A DNA stretch of 7,967 bases from Thermoleophilia bacterium. GTDB lineage: Bacteria; Actinomycetota; Thermoleophilia; Gaiellales; Gaiellaceae. The position numbers were made by a program, and so were the translations under genes. The stretch lies in NCBI GenBank assembly GCA_025936595.1, contig JAICTB010000100.1:1-7967 (forward strand). The letters are read 5' to 3'. This document shows positions 1-6,627 of this stretch, in pieces (position 1 is the first letter of the stretch; each line of letters begins with the position of its first letter). A model generated the notes under the pieces. The model made no database searches. It was given only the letters and a program-made list of their open reading frames with translations, and had not been told where the DNA came from.

Positions 1-297
1 CCGCTCGAGCTCTGCCTCGCGGGCGTTGAATGCGTCGCCGAGCGCCGGGTCCCAGGGGAAATCGTCTCCCGGGATCTCCTGCAGCTCGAGCAGCCCGCGC
101 AGGAGCGCCGTCGCGTCCTCTCCCGCGAGATCGCCGCCCTCCACGAGAGCGACCGCGTGGGCGAGATCTGCGAGCGAGAGCCCGCGTGCGAGGCGGGGTC
201 CGTGGGCGCTCTCCGCGGCGTAGGCGGCCGCGACCAACTCGCCCGCAGCCGCATCCCGCAGACGCCCGCCGCGCCCCAGCTCCTCCCTCCCGGCCAC
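1..297 (-). CDS. Argininosuccinate lyase-like protein, N-terminal 99 codons (partial)
   Basis: This is the 5' part of a minus-strand gene that runs off the left edge. From a GTG at 297-295 the frame is open to base 1. The visible residues include LGRGGRLRD near the start, then LARGLSLADLAHAVAL, a helix ending LLRGLLELQ, and FPWDPALGDAFNAREAELE. The order recalls the N-terminus of the fumarase/aspartase superfamily, especially argininosuccinate lyase: a WGGRF-like segment, the helix that precedes the IL..GL stretch, then F.W...LED.H.N.EA.L. If so, the enzyme cleaves argininosuccinate to arginine and fumarate, or is a paralogue with another substrate. The usual WGGRF is here only GRGGRL, and the catalytic motifs lie outside the window. 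No good ribosome binding site precedes the GTG, and the frame continues upstream without a convincing start, so the start is uncertain. It is divergent from the small exported-protein gene. Confidence 0.55.
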   Translation of the reverse strand, partial: MAGREELGRGGRLRDAAAGELVAAAYAAESAHGPRLARGLSLADLAHAVALVEGGDLAGEDATALLRGLLELQEIPGDDFPWDPALGDAFNAREAELER

Positions 298-374
298 GGA
301 GGGCAGCCTAGAGGAGTCGGCGGCGGCGACCTCGATGGCGGTCGAAAAGCGCCGGGATCGGGTATCAGTAGGGC

Positions 375-755
375 ATGGTGATTCGCCGACTCGCGGCCGC
401 GTCCGTGGCGGCCTCGTTCGCGGCGGTCTCGTGCGCGCACGCGACGAGCACACCCAGGCTGCTGACGCTGCGCGACAGCGGGAAGACATTCGTCGCACGG
501 AAGGGCGCGGAGCTCCAGCTTCGCCTGCCCGAGCGCCTCCGCTGGCTCCCCCCGCGCGTGCGGGGCACGGCCGTTCGCCTGACACGGATCGAGTTCATCC
601 GCGACCCGGGCTACCTCGCGTGGTCGGTCGCGGCGCGGACGCGCGGCACCGCCGTCGTCACGGCCGTCGGCTATGAACGCGAGAGTGCGCAGCGGAGCTG
701 CGATCCCGGCCCGTGCGGCCCGCATCTCTTCCACGTCACGCTCGTCGTCCGCTGA
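375..755 (+). CDS. Small exported protein with possible Ig-like/chagasin-like fold
   Basis: A 126-residue protein with an N-terminal export signal: basic MVIRR, then an alanine-rich hydrophobic stretch (about 6-22). AVSC at 17-20 could be a lipobox, and AHATS just after it could instead be a type I cleavage site, so it is either a lipoprotein or secreted. The mature part is rich in predicted beta strands (GAELQLRLP, GTAVVTAVGYE, FHVTLVV). The order W...GTAVVT..YE...FHVTLVV resembles the last strands of chagasin/I42 inhibitors and related Ig-like domains. The diagnostic NPTTGY and RPW motifs are not seen, so an inhibitor role is not supported. Two cysteines in SCDPGPC could form a disulfide. 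The ATG is preceded by a weak AGTAGGG only 1 base away. The gene ends 10 bases before a strong terminator hairpin and converges on the M36 peptidase gene. High third-position GC supports it as real. Confidence 0.7.
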   Translation: MVIRRLAAASVAASFAAVSCAHATSTPRLLTLRDSGKTFVARKGAELQLRLPERLRWLPPRVRGTAVRLTRIEFIRDPGYLAWSVAARTRGTAVVTAVGYERESAQRSCDPGPCGPHLFHVTLVVR

Positions 756-765
756 TCGCAGGCAT

Positions 766-795
766 GCGAAGGGCCGCCCGCAGGCGGCCCTTCGC
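766..795 (+). terminator. Strong intrinsic terminator between convergent genes
   Basis: A perfect 13-bp stem (GCGAAGGGCCGCC with GGCGGCCCTTCGC) closes a 4-base loop, followed on the plus strand by TTGTT. It starts 10 bases after the stop of the small exported-protein gene. It also lies 27 bases beyond the stop of the M36 peptidase gene on the other strand, where no T-run follows the stem. It should stop plus-strand transcripts well and may serve both genes. Confidence 0.85.
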
Positions 796-822
796 TTGTT
801 CGACCAGGAGCCCGAAAACGCG

Positions 823-3732
823 TCAGGACGGCTGGCCGAACACCTCGATCTCCGACATGTCCATGAACGTGCAGCCTCCGAACCCGTTGTCCTTCCCGGG
901 CCCGCAGTGAGCTGCAACGCCGGAGGCATCGTCCGGATCGGCACCGCAGGTCGCGGCGTCGTCGCACGAGGCCGAGGTCGCGTTCGGGACCTGTGGATTC
1001 AGGATCGACAGCTTCACGAAGTTGATGCCGGACAGTGGCCCGCCCAGCGTGATCGTGTTGAGCTTCGCCCGGTTACCGGAGTAGAACACGCCCTCCGACA
1101 CCTGACTGAACGTCGTGCCGTCGGTCGAGGTCTCCACGCGGTAGCCGCGGGTCGACGAGCTGCCTGGATCCCCGCACGTGTTCGACGGATTGATCTGGAT
1201 CTCGCTGATGTTGAGTGCGACCGGCAGCTTGATCACGACGGACTCCGGATTCGACGTACCGTCATCGACGCCAGCTGTGTTCGTGACGCTGCCCCAGCCG
1301 TTGCCCTGGGACTGATCGATCGCGGCAGACGGGCCGCAGCCGAACGAGCTGAAGTCGGGTCCGGTGAAGTCCGAGATCGATCCACCACCCCCGAGGGACG
1401 CCCAGTCACGCCGGAGCTGGAAGTTCTGCGTCGTGGTCGACGAGCCGATCGTGAGCTTGTCAGGCAGGACGACGGTGTCGTAGCCGGCACCGGACGCGGA
1501 GACGTCCGGATAGCTGCCGAAGACGATGTTCTTCACCACGTAGCTGCCGTTGTGCTTGCTGACGCCGGCGAAGTCGCCGGGGAAGCCCGACGCATGACCG
1601 CCGAACGCGACGACGACGCCCGAGATCGGCTCGCCGGTGTCGCTGTCGGTGACCGTTCCCTGCAGGCTTCCGGTGGGCGTTCCGGCTGCCGGCGGGGTCG
1701 AGAAGTCCGCGACCGGCTTCGTGTCGTCGCCGCTCAGCGTGCCGGCGAAGAAGCCCATCCCCCGGTGCGCGAACACCGACCAGATGGTGTCGTGGTGCGA
1801 CCCGCCGAAGACGACCTGGTCGGCCTGGAGGATCGAGTTCCGCTCGTCCAGCATCGACGGGTTGAACGGCGACAGCTCCATCGCCCGTGTGACGATGCTC
1901 TCGGTCGTCTCCGAGCCGAGCGCGTTCCGGAGATCCCAGAGCGTCTCGCCCCAGATCTCGCCGTCGGCATGCACCTCGACCTGGCCGATGACCTTGCCGT
2001 AGTCGCCGTAGGTGTAGCCGCCCGTATGGCCCGTCGAGCCGCCGGGGCAGCTCGGCGAAGTCGAGCCGACCGGGCAGTCGAGGGGCTGCGTGCGGATCAG
2101 GTCGTGGCCCCAGCCGACGTAGTTGCCGATCCGCACCTCGCCATCGGCGGAGGTGTCGGGCTGCAGGTTGTGGTCGACGAGGTAGTCCATCGCGTACCAG
2201 TCGCTCCACGCCTCGCCCATCGCGCCGGCCTGGCCGCCGCCCAGGGTCGAGTTCCCCTGTGCATCGACGACGAGCCGGTTCGAGAGGCCGTGCGTGTTCT
2301 CGTGGTAGACGACGTCTGCCTCGTCGGAGCCCATCGACGCGATGAACGGGTCCTCGCCCGGGAACTTCAATCCCGGCTGGTGAAAGAGGAACATCTGCAT
2401 CCGTCCGGACTGGCCGTCGGGCGGCGTTGCGAAGTTCGCGTTGTCGATGTGATTGCCGTCAGGCAGGCCCGAGGCCGTGTTCGCGCCGTCGAGGTTCTCG
2501 CCGAGGACCGGGTCGTTCCCCTGGAAGTTCCCGGCCGCCGTCGTGAAGCCGATCGGCGCCGCAGCGAGGTGGTCGTGCCAGTTGTTGATGAAGTAGAAGA
2601 GCTGGACGGCGCTCTGGTTCTCATCGGCCTGCCATGAGTTCGCCTTGTCGGGATCCCAGGTGCAGACCCATGTACGTGCGCAGTCCTTGAGCGAGTTCGT
2701 CGTGCTCATCGTGTATGTGCCCGGTACCGTCTCCTCGCTCGAGTCGGGCTTGTTGTTGTCGTTGACGTCCGAGTACGCGTGGACATTCGGCCCCGAGAGG
2801 GTCGTCGCCGTGGACGACAGCCAGCCATTCTGCGTCAGGTCGACCGTGTGGAAGGTGCCGCCGGCCGCCGCGCCCGGGTAGTAGTCGAGCACGAGCCCGT
2901 TGGCGTAGTCGACGAGGCTCCGGCGATACAGGACCTGCGCAGACTGTGCGTCAACGACACTCTGGTAGCTGTCCGTGCCGGTGCCGACCGTGGTCTGGAA
3001 CGCGAGCCGCGTGCCGTCGACAGTCCTGAAGTAGACCTGTGTCGCGGAGTCGGACGTCAGCGGCCCGACGTCCGGCAGGCCGGCATCCGAGCGCGCTTTG
3101 GCGATCGCCTGGCCGGGGGCGATCGCCGGCGAGGAGGTCATCGTGGAGACGTCCGCGAGGGGCGAGCCGACAAGGTTGATCACCCGTCCGTCCTTCGTGA
3201 CGTTCACCTTCAGCCCGTTGTCGAACACGGGTACGCCGTTGATCTTCTGCACGTACGACAGATGGTGCGTGCCGTCGATCGAGACGTAGTCATTCGCAAG
3301 CGAGAGCGCCTGGATGCCCTGGCTCGAGAGCCCGAGGGCGGAGGCGTTCTTCGTCACGAAGTCGAGCGCGATGCTCGACGCGGCTGCGTTGCTCGGCCCC
3401 GTCAGGAAGCCGTCGGTGCGGCCGGCGTCGCGAACCGTGCCGGTAAGCGGATCGAGCGTGACGAAGCCCTCGACCCCGAGCGAATCCTTGAGCTTCGCAG
3501 TCGCGGCCGACGGATTGTCGTCGAGCGCGGCCGCCCGGCCGTGCAGCTTGATCTCCGCCGCCGGCGCCTGCCGGCTGTCGAAGAACGCCTTCTTGTTGCG
3601 GGCGACGTCGTCGCCACGCTTGCCCTCCTGCGTCGCATTCCCCGACGCGGCGAACGCGGCGGTGAGAACGAGCAACGCCGCTGCTGCGGCAAGCAGGAAC
3701 GACAAGCCCAACCGGTGTCGCGTGAGCTTCAT
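823..3732 (-). CDS. Secreted M36 (fungalysin-type) zinc metallopeptidase with discoidin-like C-terminus
   Basis: A 969-residue secreted endopeptidase. Residues 1-29 form a signal peptide (MKLTRHR, a leucine/alanine core, then AFA before ASG). About 40-200 is a fungalysin/thermolysin-type propeptide and about 200-270 a PepSY-like part; these normally hold the enzyme inactive until cleaved. About 275-672 is the M36 catalytic domain, with FYFINNWHDHL, AGNFQ and NANFATPPDGQ blocks and the zinc motif HENTH at 477-481 (E478 catalytic). E507 in GEAWSD is the third ligand, 26 residues after H481, the same gap as in fungal fungalysin. About 686-775 is a carboxypeptidase-regulatory-like beta domain and about 780-967 an F5/8-type C (discoidin-like) domain with a cysteine-rich insert before its last strand, probably for binding glycans or surfaces. 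The ATG has GGGGGAGG 3 bases upstream. All catalytic residues are present. The substrate is unknown; extracellular protein breakdown is likely. Confidence 0.95.
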   Translation of the reverse strand: MKLTRHRLGLSFLLAAAAALLVLTAAFAASGNATQEGKRGDDVARNKKAFFDSRQAPAAEIKLHGRAAALDDNPSAATAKLKDSLGVEGFVTLDPLTGTVRDAGRTDGFLTGPSNAAASSIALDFVTKNASALGLSSQGIQALSLANDYVSIDGTHHLSYVQKINGVPVFDNGLKVNVTKDGRVINLVGSPLADVSTMTSSPAIAPGQAIAKARSDAGLPDVGPLTSDSATQVYFRTVDGTRLAFQTTVGTGTDSYQSVVDAQSAQVLYRRSLVDYANGLVLDYYPGAAAGGTFHTVDLTQNGWLSSTATTLSGPNVHAYSDVNDNNKPDSSEETVPGTYTMSTTNSLKDCARTWVCTWDPDKANSWQADENQSAVQLFYFINNWHDHLAAAPIGFTTAAGNFQGNDPVLGENLDGANTASGLPDGNHIDNANFATPPDGQSGRMQMFLFHQPGLKFPGEDPFIASMGSDEADVVYHENTHGLSNRLVVDAQGNSTLGGGQAGAMGEAWSDWYAMDYLVDHNLQPDTSADGEVRIGNYVGWGHDLIRTQPLDCPVGSTSPSCPGGSTGHTGGYTYGDYGKVIGQVEVHADGEIWGETLWDLRNALGSETTESIVTRAMELSPFNPSMLDERNSILQADQVVFGGSHHDTIWSVFAHRGMGFFAGTLSGDDTKPVADFSTPPAAGTPTGSLQGTVTDSDTGEPISGVVVAFGGHASGFPGDFAGVSKHNGSYVVKNIVFGSYPDVSASGAGYDTVVLPDKLTIGSSTTTQNFQLRRDWASLGGGGSISDFTGPDFSSFGCGPSAAIDQSQGNGWGSVTNTAGVDDGTSNPESVVIKLPVALNISEIQINPSNTCGDPGSSSTRGYRVETSTDGTTFSQVSEGVFYSGNRAKLNTITLGGPLSGINFVKLSILNPQVPNATSASCDDAATCGADPDDASGVAAHCGPGKDNGFGGCTFMDMSEIEVFGQPS

Positions 3733-3784
3733 ATCCTCCCCCTGCGGTGGATTCCGGTTACCGCCCGATCGGTACGGTGGCGAG

Positions 3785-3814
3785 ATTCTCTCGGTTCTTC
3801 GATAGGCGAGTCAA
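3785..3814 (-). promoter_or_regulatory. Candidate promoter of the M36 peptidase gene
   Basis: On the minus strand TTGACT (3814-3809) is followed after 18 bases by GAGAAT (3790-3785), a fair -35/-10 pair that would start transcription near 3778 and give a leader of about 45 bases ending in a strong GGGGGAGG. Just upstream is an AT-rich patch (about 3811-3824) unusual for this GC-rich window, which could be an UP-like element. This suggests the peptidase is transcribed separately from the methyltransferase operon that ends at 3841, though read-through cannot be excluded. Confidence 0.35.
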
Positions 3815-3840
3815 TATTATTTTACGATCAACAAGCCGTC

Positions 3841-4482
3841 TTAAGGACCGACTCCACCGACGCCTCGCCGCGCGAGCAGGCACGTCGCAGCGCCGGCGGC
3901 GAACCCGGCGACGCTCGTGAAGCCTCTGCGCTCGAGTTCGGCCTGCAAACGCTCCGGCGGGACCCAGATGGGCGTGCCGGCGCCCTCGGAGAAGCTGACG
4001 AGGAGCGTCCCGCGGGCGGTGAGGACGCGCGCCAGCTCGTCGAAGAACGGGATCATGTTCGCGAGCACGACGAGGTCGAAGGATCCGGATGGGACCGGCA
4101 GCTCGGCCGCATCGGCTTCGAGAAATCGGACGCGGCCCGCCAGCGCCGGCCGCGTCTTCGCCGCCGCGGCTGCGACCATCGCCGGTGAGACGTCGACGCC
4201 GACGACGTCCGCCTCCGGGAAGCGCTCCGCGAGGAGAAAGGCTGCGGCGCCGGCGCCGGTCCCGACGTCGAGCGCGCGCCGCGGCGGCGGCACCTCGACG
4301 AGCGCGGCCGCGAGCGCGTCGAGGTGGCCGGGGCCGACGATCGAATCCCAGCGCGGCGCGAGTCGCGTGAAGTAACGGCGGAACGGTCGGCGCAGGAGCC
4401 GCCAGACCCGCGGCCGCGCGACGACGAGCGTCGTCGTCAGCCGCGCGCCGCGCTGTGCGAGCGTCAGGCGCTCCACGATCAC
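3841..4482 (-). CDS. Class I SAM-dependent methyltransferase
   Basis: A 213-residue methyltransferase of the UbiE/type-11 style that transfers a methyl group from S-adenosylmethionine to an unidentified small molecule. Residues 36-60 (RYFTRLAPRWDSIVGPGHL) look like the usual pre-domain helix. Motif I is LDVGTGAG at 71-78. The acidic end of strand 2 is D97 in GVDVSPAM, the adenine-side residues are EAD at 122-124, and motif IV is SFDLVVLANMIPFF at 134-147. The GTG start overlaps the stop of the upstream cupin gene in a GTGA, so translation is probably coupled. There is no good Shine-Dalgarno, and the frame runs further upstream only as low-complexity Ala/Arg/Pro sequence inside the cupin gene. 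It is the last gene of a three-gene operon. No signal peptide is seen, so it is cytoplasmic. The substrate cannot be told; the two cupins upstream suggest a shared small-molecule pathway. Confidence 0.88.
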   Translation of the reverse strand: MIVERLTLAQRGARLTTTLVVARPRVWRLLRRPFRRYFTRLAPRWDSIVGPGHLDALAAALVEVPPPRRALDVGTGAGAAAFLLAERFPEADVVGVDVSPAMVAAAAAKTRPALAGRVRFLEADAAELPVPSGSFDLVVLANMIPFFDELARVLTARGTLLVSFSEGAGTPIWVPPERLQAELERRGFTSVAGFAAGAATCLLARRGVGGVGP

Positions 4483-5018
4483 TCGGTCGTCGCCGCCGGC
4501 GGCGGCGGCGGCGGACCGTGGCGCACGACTCGGTGCTCGCGCTCGACGGCCGCCAGCCGCTCGGCCGGGACGCGCGGGCCTTCGGGCGGCGGCTGCAGCC
4601 ATGGCCAGCGCGCCCGCTCGGCGAGGGCGCCGACGTAGTCCTCGATCCCGGCGGGCGTCGAGAGGAAGAGCATGCGCGCGGTGTCGGACTCGACGCGGAA
4701 GGTGTGCGGCGTGCCGCCGGGAGCGAACGCAGCGGCGCCGGTGCCGCAGCGCTGCCCGCGCGTCTCCACCCAGCCTCGGTCCGACGACATGTCGGGCTCG
4801 ACGACCCAGACCGTGACGTCACCCTCGAGCACGTAGAACGTCTCGTCCTGCGGATGCGAGTGGAGCGGCGGCGCAGCGCCGTACGGCAGCTCACCTTCCC
4901 AGAGCGCGAAACGGCCGCCGGTCTGGCCGCCCGTGAGCTTCGTCCGGACGAGCGTCCCGAGGAACCAGAGCGGCTCCGCCGTCGTGACGATCTGCGGCTC
5001 GGCGAGAGGGCCAGTCAT
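4479..5018 (-). CDS. Cupin-domain protein (quercetinase-like, single domain)
   Basis: A 179-residue single-cupin protein. Cupin motif 1 is PLHSHPQDETFYVLEGD (51-67), giving metal ligands H53, H55 and E59. Motif 2 is FAPGGTPHTFRV (98-109), giving H105, so the 3-His/1-Glu set is complete and a metal-dependent enzyme is possible. After the barrel comes a tail (about 118-179) with PAGIEDYVGAL, a pattern typical of quercetin-dioxygenase-like bacterial cupins and also seen in the third cupin of this window. The tail ends in a run of six prolines encoded by a GGC-type repeat. The ATG overlaps the stop of the preceding cupin gene in ATGA, and its own TGA overlaps the methyltransferase start in GTGA: the middle gene of a tightly coupled operon. 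Dioxygenase, isomerase or binding roles are all possible; the family is too broad to choose. Confidence 0.88.
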   Translation of the reverse strand: MTGPLAEPQIVTTAEPLWFLGTLVRTKLTGGQTGGRFALWEGELPYGAAPPLHSHPQDETFYVLEGDVTVWVVEPDMSSDRGWVETRGQRCGTGAAAFAPGGTPHTFRVESDTARMLFLSTPAGIEDYVGALAERARWPWLQPPPEGPRVPAERLAAVEREHRVVRHGPPPPPPAATTE

Positions 5019-5395
5019 GCACGTCCCGCGAGCCGGAACCCCTCCGGCCGCTCATAGGCGCCGCCGGTTGCGCAGCCGATGGCGAGGATCCGCACGCCCT
5101 CCGGCCCGGCGACCAGGTTTCGCCTCGACTCGGCGTCGACTCGCAGCATCGCGCCGGCGTCGACCGGTACGCGCGCCCCCGCGACATCGAACACGCCCGA
5201 TCCCTCGAGCACCACGTAGACCTCCTCCTGGCCGTCATCCGCGTGGTCGTGCTCCGGGTAGTCGGCGAAGCCGGGCGGGAAGTCGAGCACCTGCAACCCG
5301 AACGACCGCACCCCGAGCTCGTCGCCGGCGAGCTTCACCGCGCCGTGATGGATCGCCGCCAGCTCGTCGATCCGCTTCGACGTGAAACCGTTCAT
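5015..5395 (-). CDS. Small cupin protein, first gene of the cupin-cupin-methyltransferase operon
   Basis: A 126-residue single-domain cupin. Motif 1 is YPEHDHADDGQEEVYVVLEG (46-65), with likely ligands H49, H51 and E57 or E58. In the motif 2 region (VDAGAMLRVDAESRRNLVAG, 78-97) the expected histidine is absent and arginines 91-92 sit near it, so metal binding may be incomplete. The protein could be a binding or non-catalytic cupin, or use a different metal set. The start at 5395 is chosen because AGGAGG lies 5 bases upstream (5406-5401). The frame is open to 5458, but that extension lacks such a site and would run through the candidate promoter. Its stop overlaps the next gene in ATGA. It is the operon leader, divergent from the LuxR-type regulator and probably controlled by it. 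Confidence 0.87.
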   Translation of the reverse strand: MNGFTSKRIDELAAIHHGAVKLAGDELGVRSFGLQVLDFPPGFADYPEHDHADDGQEEVYVVLEGSGVFDVAGARVPVDAGAMLRVDAESRRNLVAGPEGVRILAIGCATGGAYERPEGFRLAGRA

Positions 5396-5429
5396 CGCAC
5401 CCTCCTGTCGTGTCGTGGCCATGACGCCG

Positions 5430-5458
5430 ATGCTGCGCGGCAACGGGTGGTGCGGCAA
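5430..5458 (-). promoter_or_regulatory. Candidate promoter of the cupin-cupin-methyltransferase operon
   Basis: On the minus strand TTGCCG (5458-5453) and CAGCAT (5435-5430) are separated by 17 bases, which would start transcription near 5423 and leave a 27-base leader with a strong AGGAGG. The hexamers are poor matches to consensus, and the -35 overlaps the end of the inverted repeat at 5457-5476, as expected for an activator-dependent promoter. This rests on pattern reading only. Confidence 0.35.
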
Positions 5459-5476
5459 TCCCAGAAAGCTGGGATT
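5457..5476. promoter_or_regulatory. 20-bp inverted repeat, candidate LuxR-type operator
   Basis: The element AATCCCAGAAAGCTGGGATT has perfect 8-bp arms around a 4-base centre and lies in the spacer between the divergent cupin operon and the LuxR-family regulator gene. Its 20-bp length equals that of classical lux boxes. Its centre is about 43 bp upstream of the start points inferred for both genes, where class II activators bind next to the -35. A T-run follows on the plus strand, so as RNA it could fold into a terminator-like hairpin, but no gene upstream would need it. Binding by the adjacent regulator is inferred. Confidence 0.55.
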
Positions 5477-5509
5477 TTTGATCGGATCGCGATGATCTAC
5501 GCTGCGTTC

Positions 5510-6589
5510 ATGGTCAGGGAGCGTGAGCGCCGCCGCGTCCGCGAGCGTCTCGTGACGCTCGCCGGCGCCGGCCTCGACGCGGGCGAGGCCCAGCGCGAGG
5601 CGATTGCGCTACTGCGGCGCGCGGTCGCGTTCGAGCGCTGGTGCTGGCCGCTCACCGACCCCGGCAGCGCGCTCGCGACCGGCGGGATCGCCGAGTTCGA
5701 TCTCTGGGCAGAGCTTCCGCGGATCGCCGTCCTGGAAGAGCACGGCGACATCACGAGCAAGCCGCGGCTCGTCGTCGGCCCCCGCGCGAGCATCACGCTC
5801 AGCGCGGCCACGGGCGGCGATCTATCGCGCAGCCGACGCTGGCGCGAGTGTCTCCGGCCCTACGGAATCGGCGACGAGCTGATGACGGTCTGCCGCGACC
5901 GGCACGGCTGCTGGGGCAGCGTCGAGTTGATGCGCGACAGCGACGAGCCGGCATTCGACGAGGAGGACCTCGACCTGCTCCACGAGCTCGCGCCCGTGCT
6001 CGGCACGCTGCTCCGCCGCAGCCTGCTCGCAGGCGCGCAACCCGTCGCCGCGGAGCGACCACCGCTCCCGCCGGCGACGCTGATCCTCGACGGGGAGCTG
6101 CGCCCGGCCAGCTGGACGTCGACGTTCCGTGCCTGGCTCTCCGAGCTCGGTCCCGAGGGCGCCGGCGACGCCGCCGAGCTGCTACCGCCCGCGGTCTACG
6201 AGATCGGCACGCGGCTGCTCACCCCCGCCGACGACGCGACCGGGCTGCCGGCGTTCGCGCGGACGCGCACGCGCACCGGACGCTGGGCGGTACTGGAGGG
6301 CGCGGTTCTCGAGGGGGCCGGTGACGGTCACGTCGCCGTCACGCTGCGCGATGCCTCCTCCGGCGAGATCTTCGACCTGCTCTCCCTGGCCCACGACCTC
6401 ACCCGCCGCGAGCGCCAGCTCGTCGCACTCGTCCGCGAAGGGCTTGCCACCGGGCAGCTCGCCGAGGCGCTCTCCATCTCGCCGCACACCGTCCAGGACC
6501 ACCTGAAGGCGGTCTTCGCCAAGACGCGCGTCCGCAGCCGCCGCGAGCTCGTCGCGCAGCTCAGCGGGCAGATGTCGATCGGCCGCTGA
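5510..6589 (+). CDS. LuxR-family transcriptional regulator with GAF-like N-terminal domain
   Basis: A 359-residue DNA-binding regulator. Residues about 5-170 form a GAF-like sensor region, with WRECLRPYGIGDELMTVCRD, CWGSVELMRD and FDEEDLDLLHELAPVLGTLLRR blocks as seen in many actinobacterial LuxR regulators. About 185-290 is PAS-like (ATLILDGELRPASWT onward). The C-terminus (about 297-352) is a LuxR/GerE helix-turn-helix: LTRRERQLVALVREGL, then ATGQLAEALSISPHTVQDHLKAVFAKTRVRSRREL. There is no receiver domain, so it probably senses a ligand directly. The ATG at 5510 is preferred because TACGCT (5498-5503) sits 6 bases upstream like an actinobacterial -10, giving a leaderless mRNA. An in-frame ATG at 5492 is the alternative and would add six residues; neither has a clear Shine-Dalgarno. 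It is divergent from the cupin operon, with a palindrome between them, so control of that operon and of itself is likely. Confidence 0.88.
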   Translation: MVRERERRRVRERLVTLAGAGLDAGEAQREAIALLRRAVAFERWCWPLTDPGSALATGGIAEFDLWAELPRIAVLEEHGDITSKPRLVVGPRASITLSAATGGDLSRSRRWRECLRPYGIGDELMTVCRDRHGCWGSVELMRDSDEPAFDEEDLDLLHELAPVLGTLLRRSLLAGAQPVAAERPPLPPATLILDGELRPASWTSTFRAWLSELGPEGAGDAAELLPPAVYEIGTRLLTPADDATGLPAFARTRTRTGRWAVLEGAVLEGAGDGHVAVTLRDASSGEIFDLLSLAHDLTRRERQLVALVREGLATGQLAEALSISPHTVQDHLKAVFAKTRVRSRRELVAQLSGQMSIGR

Positions 6590-6627
6590 CGGACCGCCGA
6601 TCTCAGCAGCCGGACTCCCGTAAAGGG

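Noticed and set aside
673..2637. Long plus-strand open frame of 654 codons
   Set aside because: It lies antisense to the M36 peptidase gene. The translation is Arg/Val/Asp-rich with no recognisable motifs, as expected from the opposite strand of a high-GC gene.
2779..4188. Plus-strand open frame of 469 codons
   Set aside because: It runs across the peptidase, the promoter region and the methyltransferase on the opposite strand, with composition typical of a shadow frame.
4483..4602. Upstream extension of the methyltransferase to an ATG at 4602
   Set aside because: The extra 40 residues are low-complexity Ala/Arg/Pro and lie inside the cupin gene. The GTG overlapping the cupin stop gives the normal family length.
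3758..4894. Minus-strand open frame of 378 codons overlapping the cupin and methyltransferase genes
   Set aside because: It is almost entirely arginine, alanine and proline and is out of frame with two genes that have clear family motifs.
5457..5479. Hairpin plus T-run as an intrinsic terminator
   Set aside because: Both flanking genes are transcribed away from it, so there is no upstream transcript to end. A DNA operator fits better, although a leader attenuator cannot be fully excluded.
5243..5491. Upstream extension of the LuxR-family frame
   Set aside because: It would overlap the divergent cupin gene and its promoter and adds no recognisable domain.
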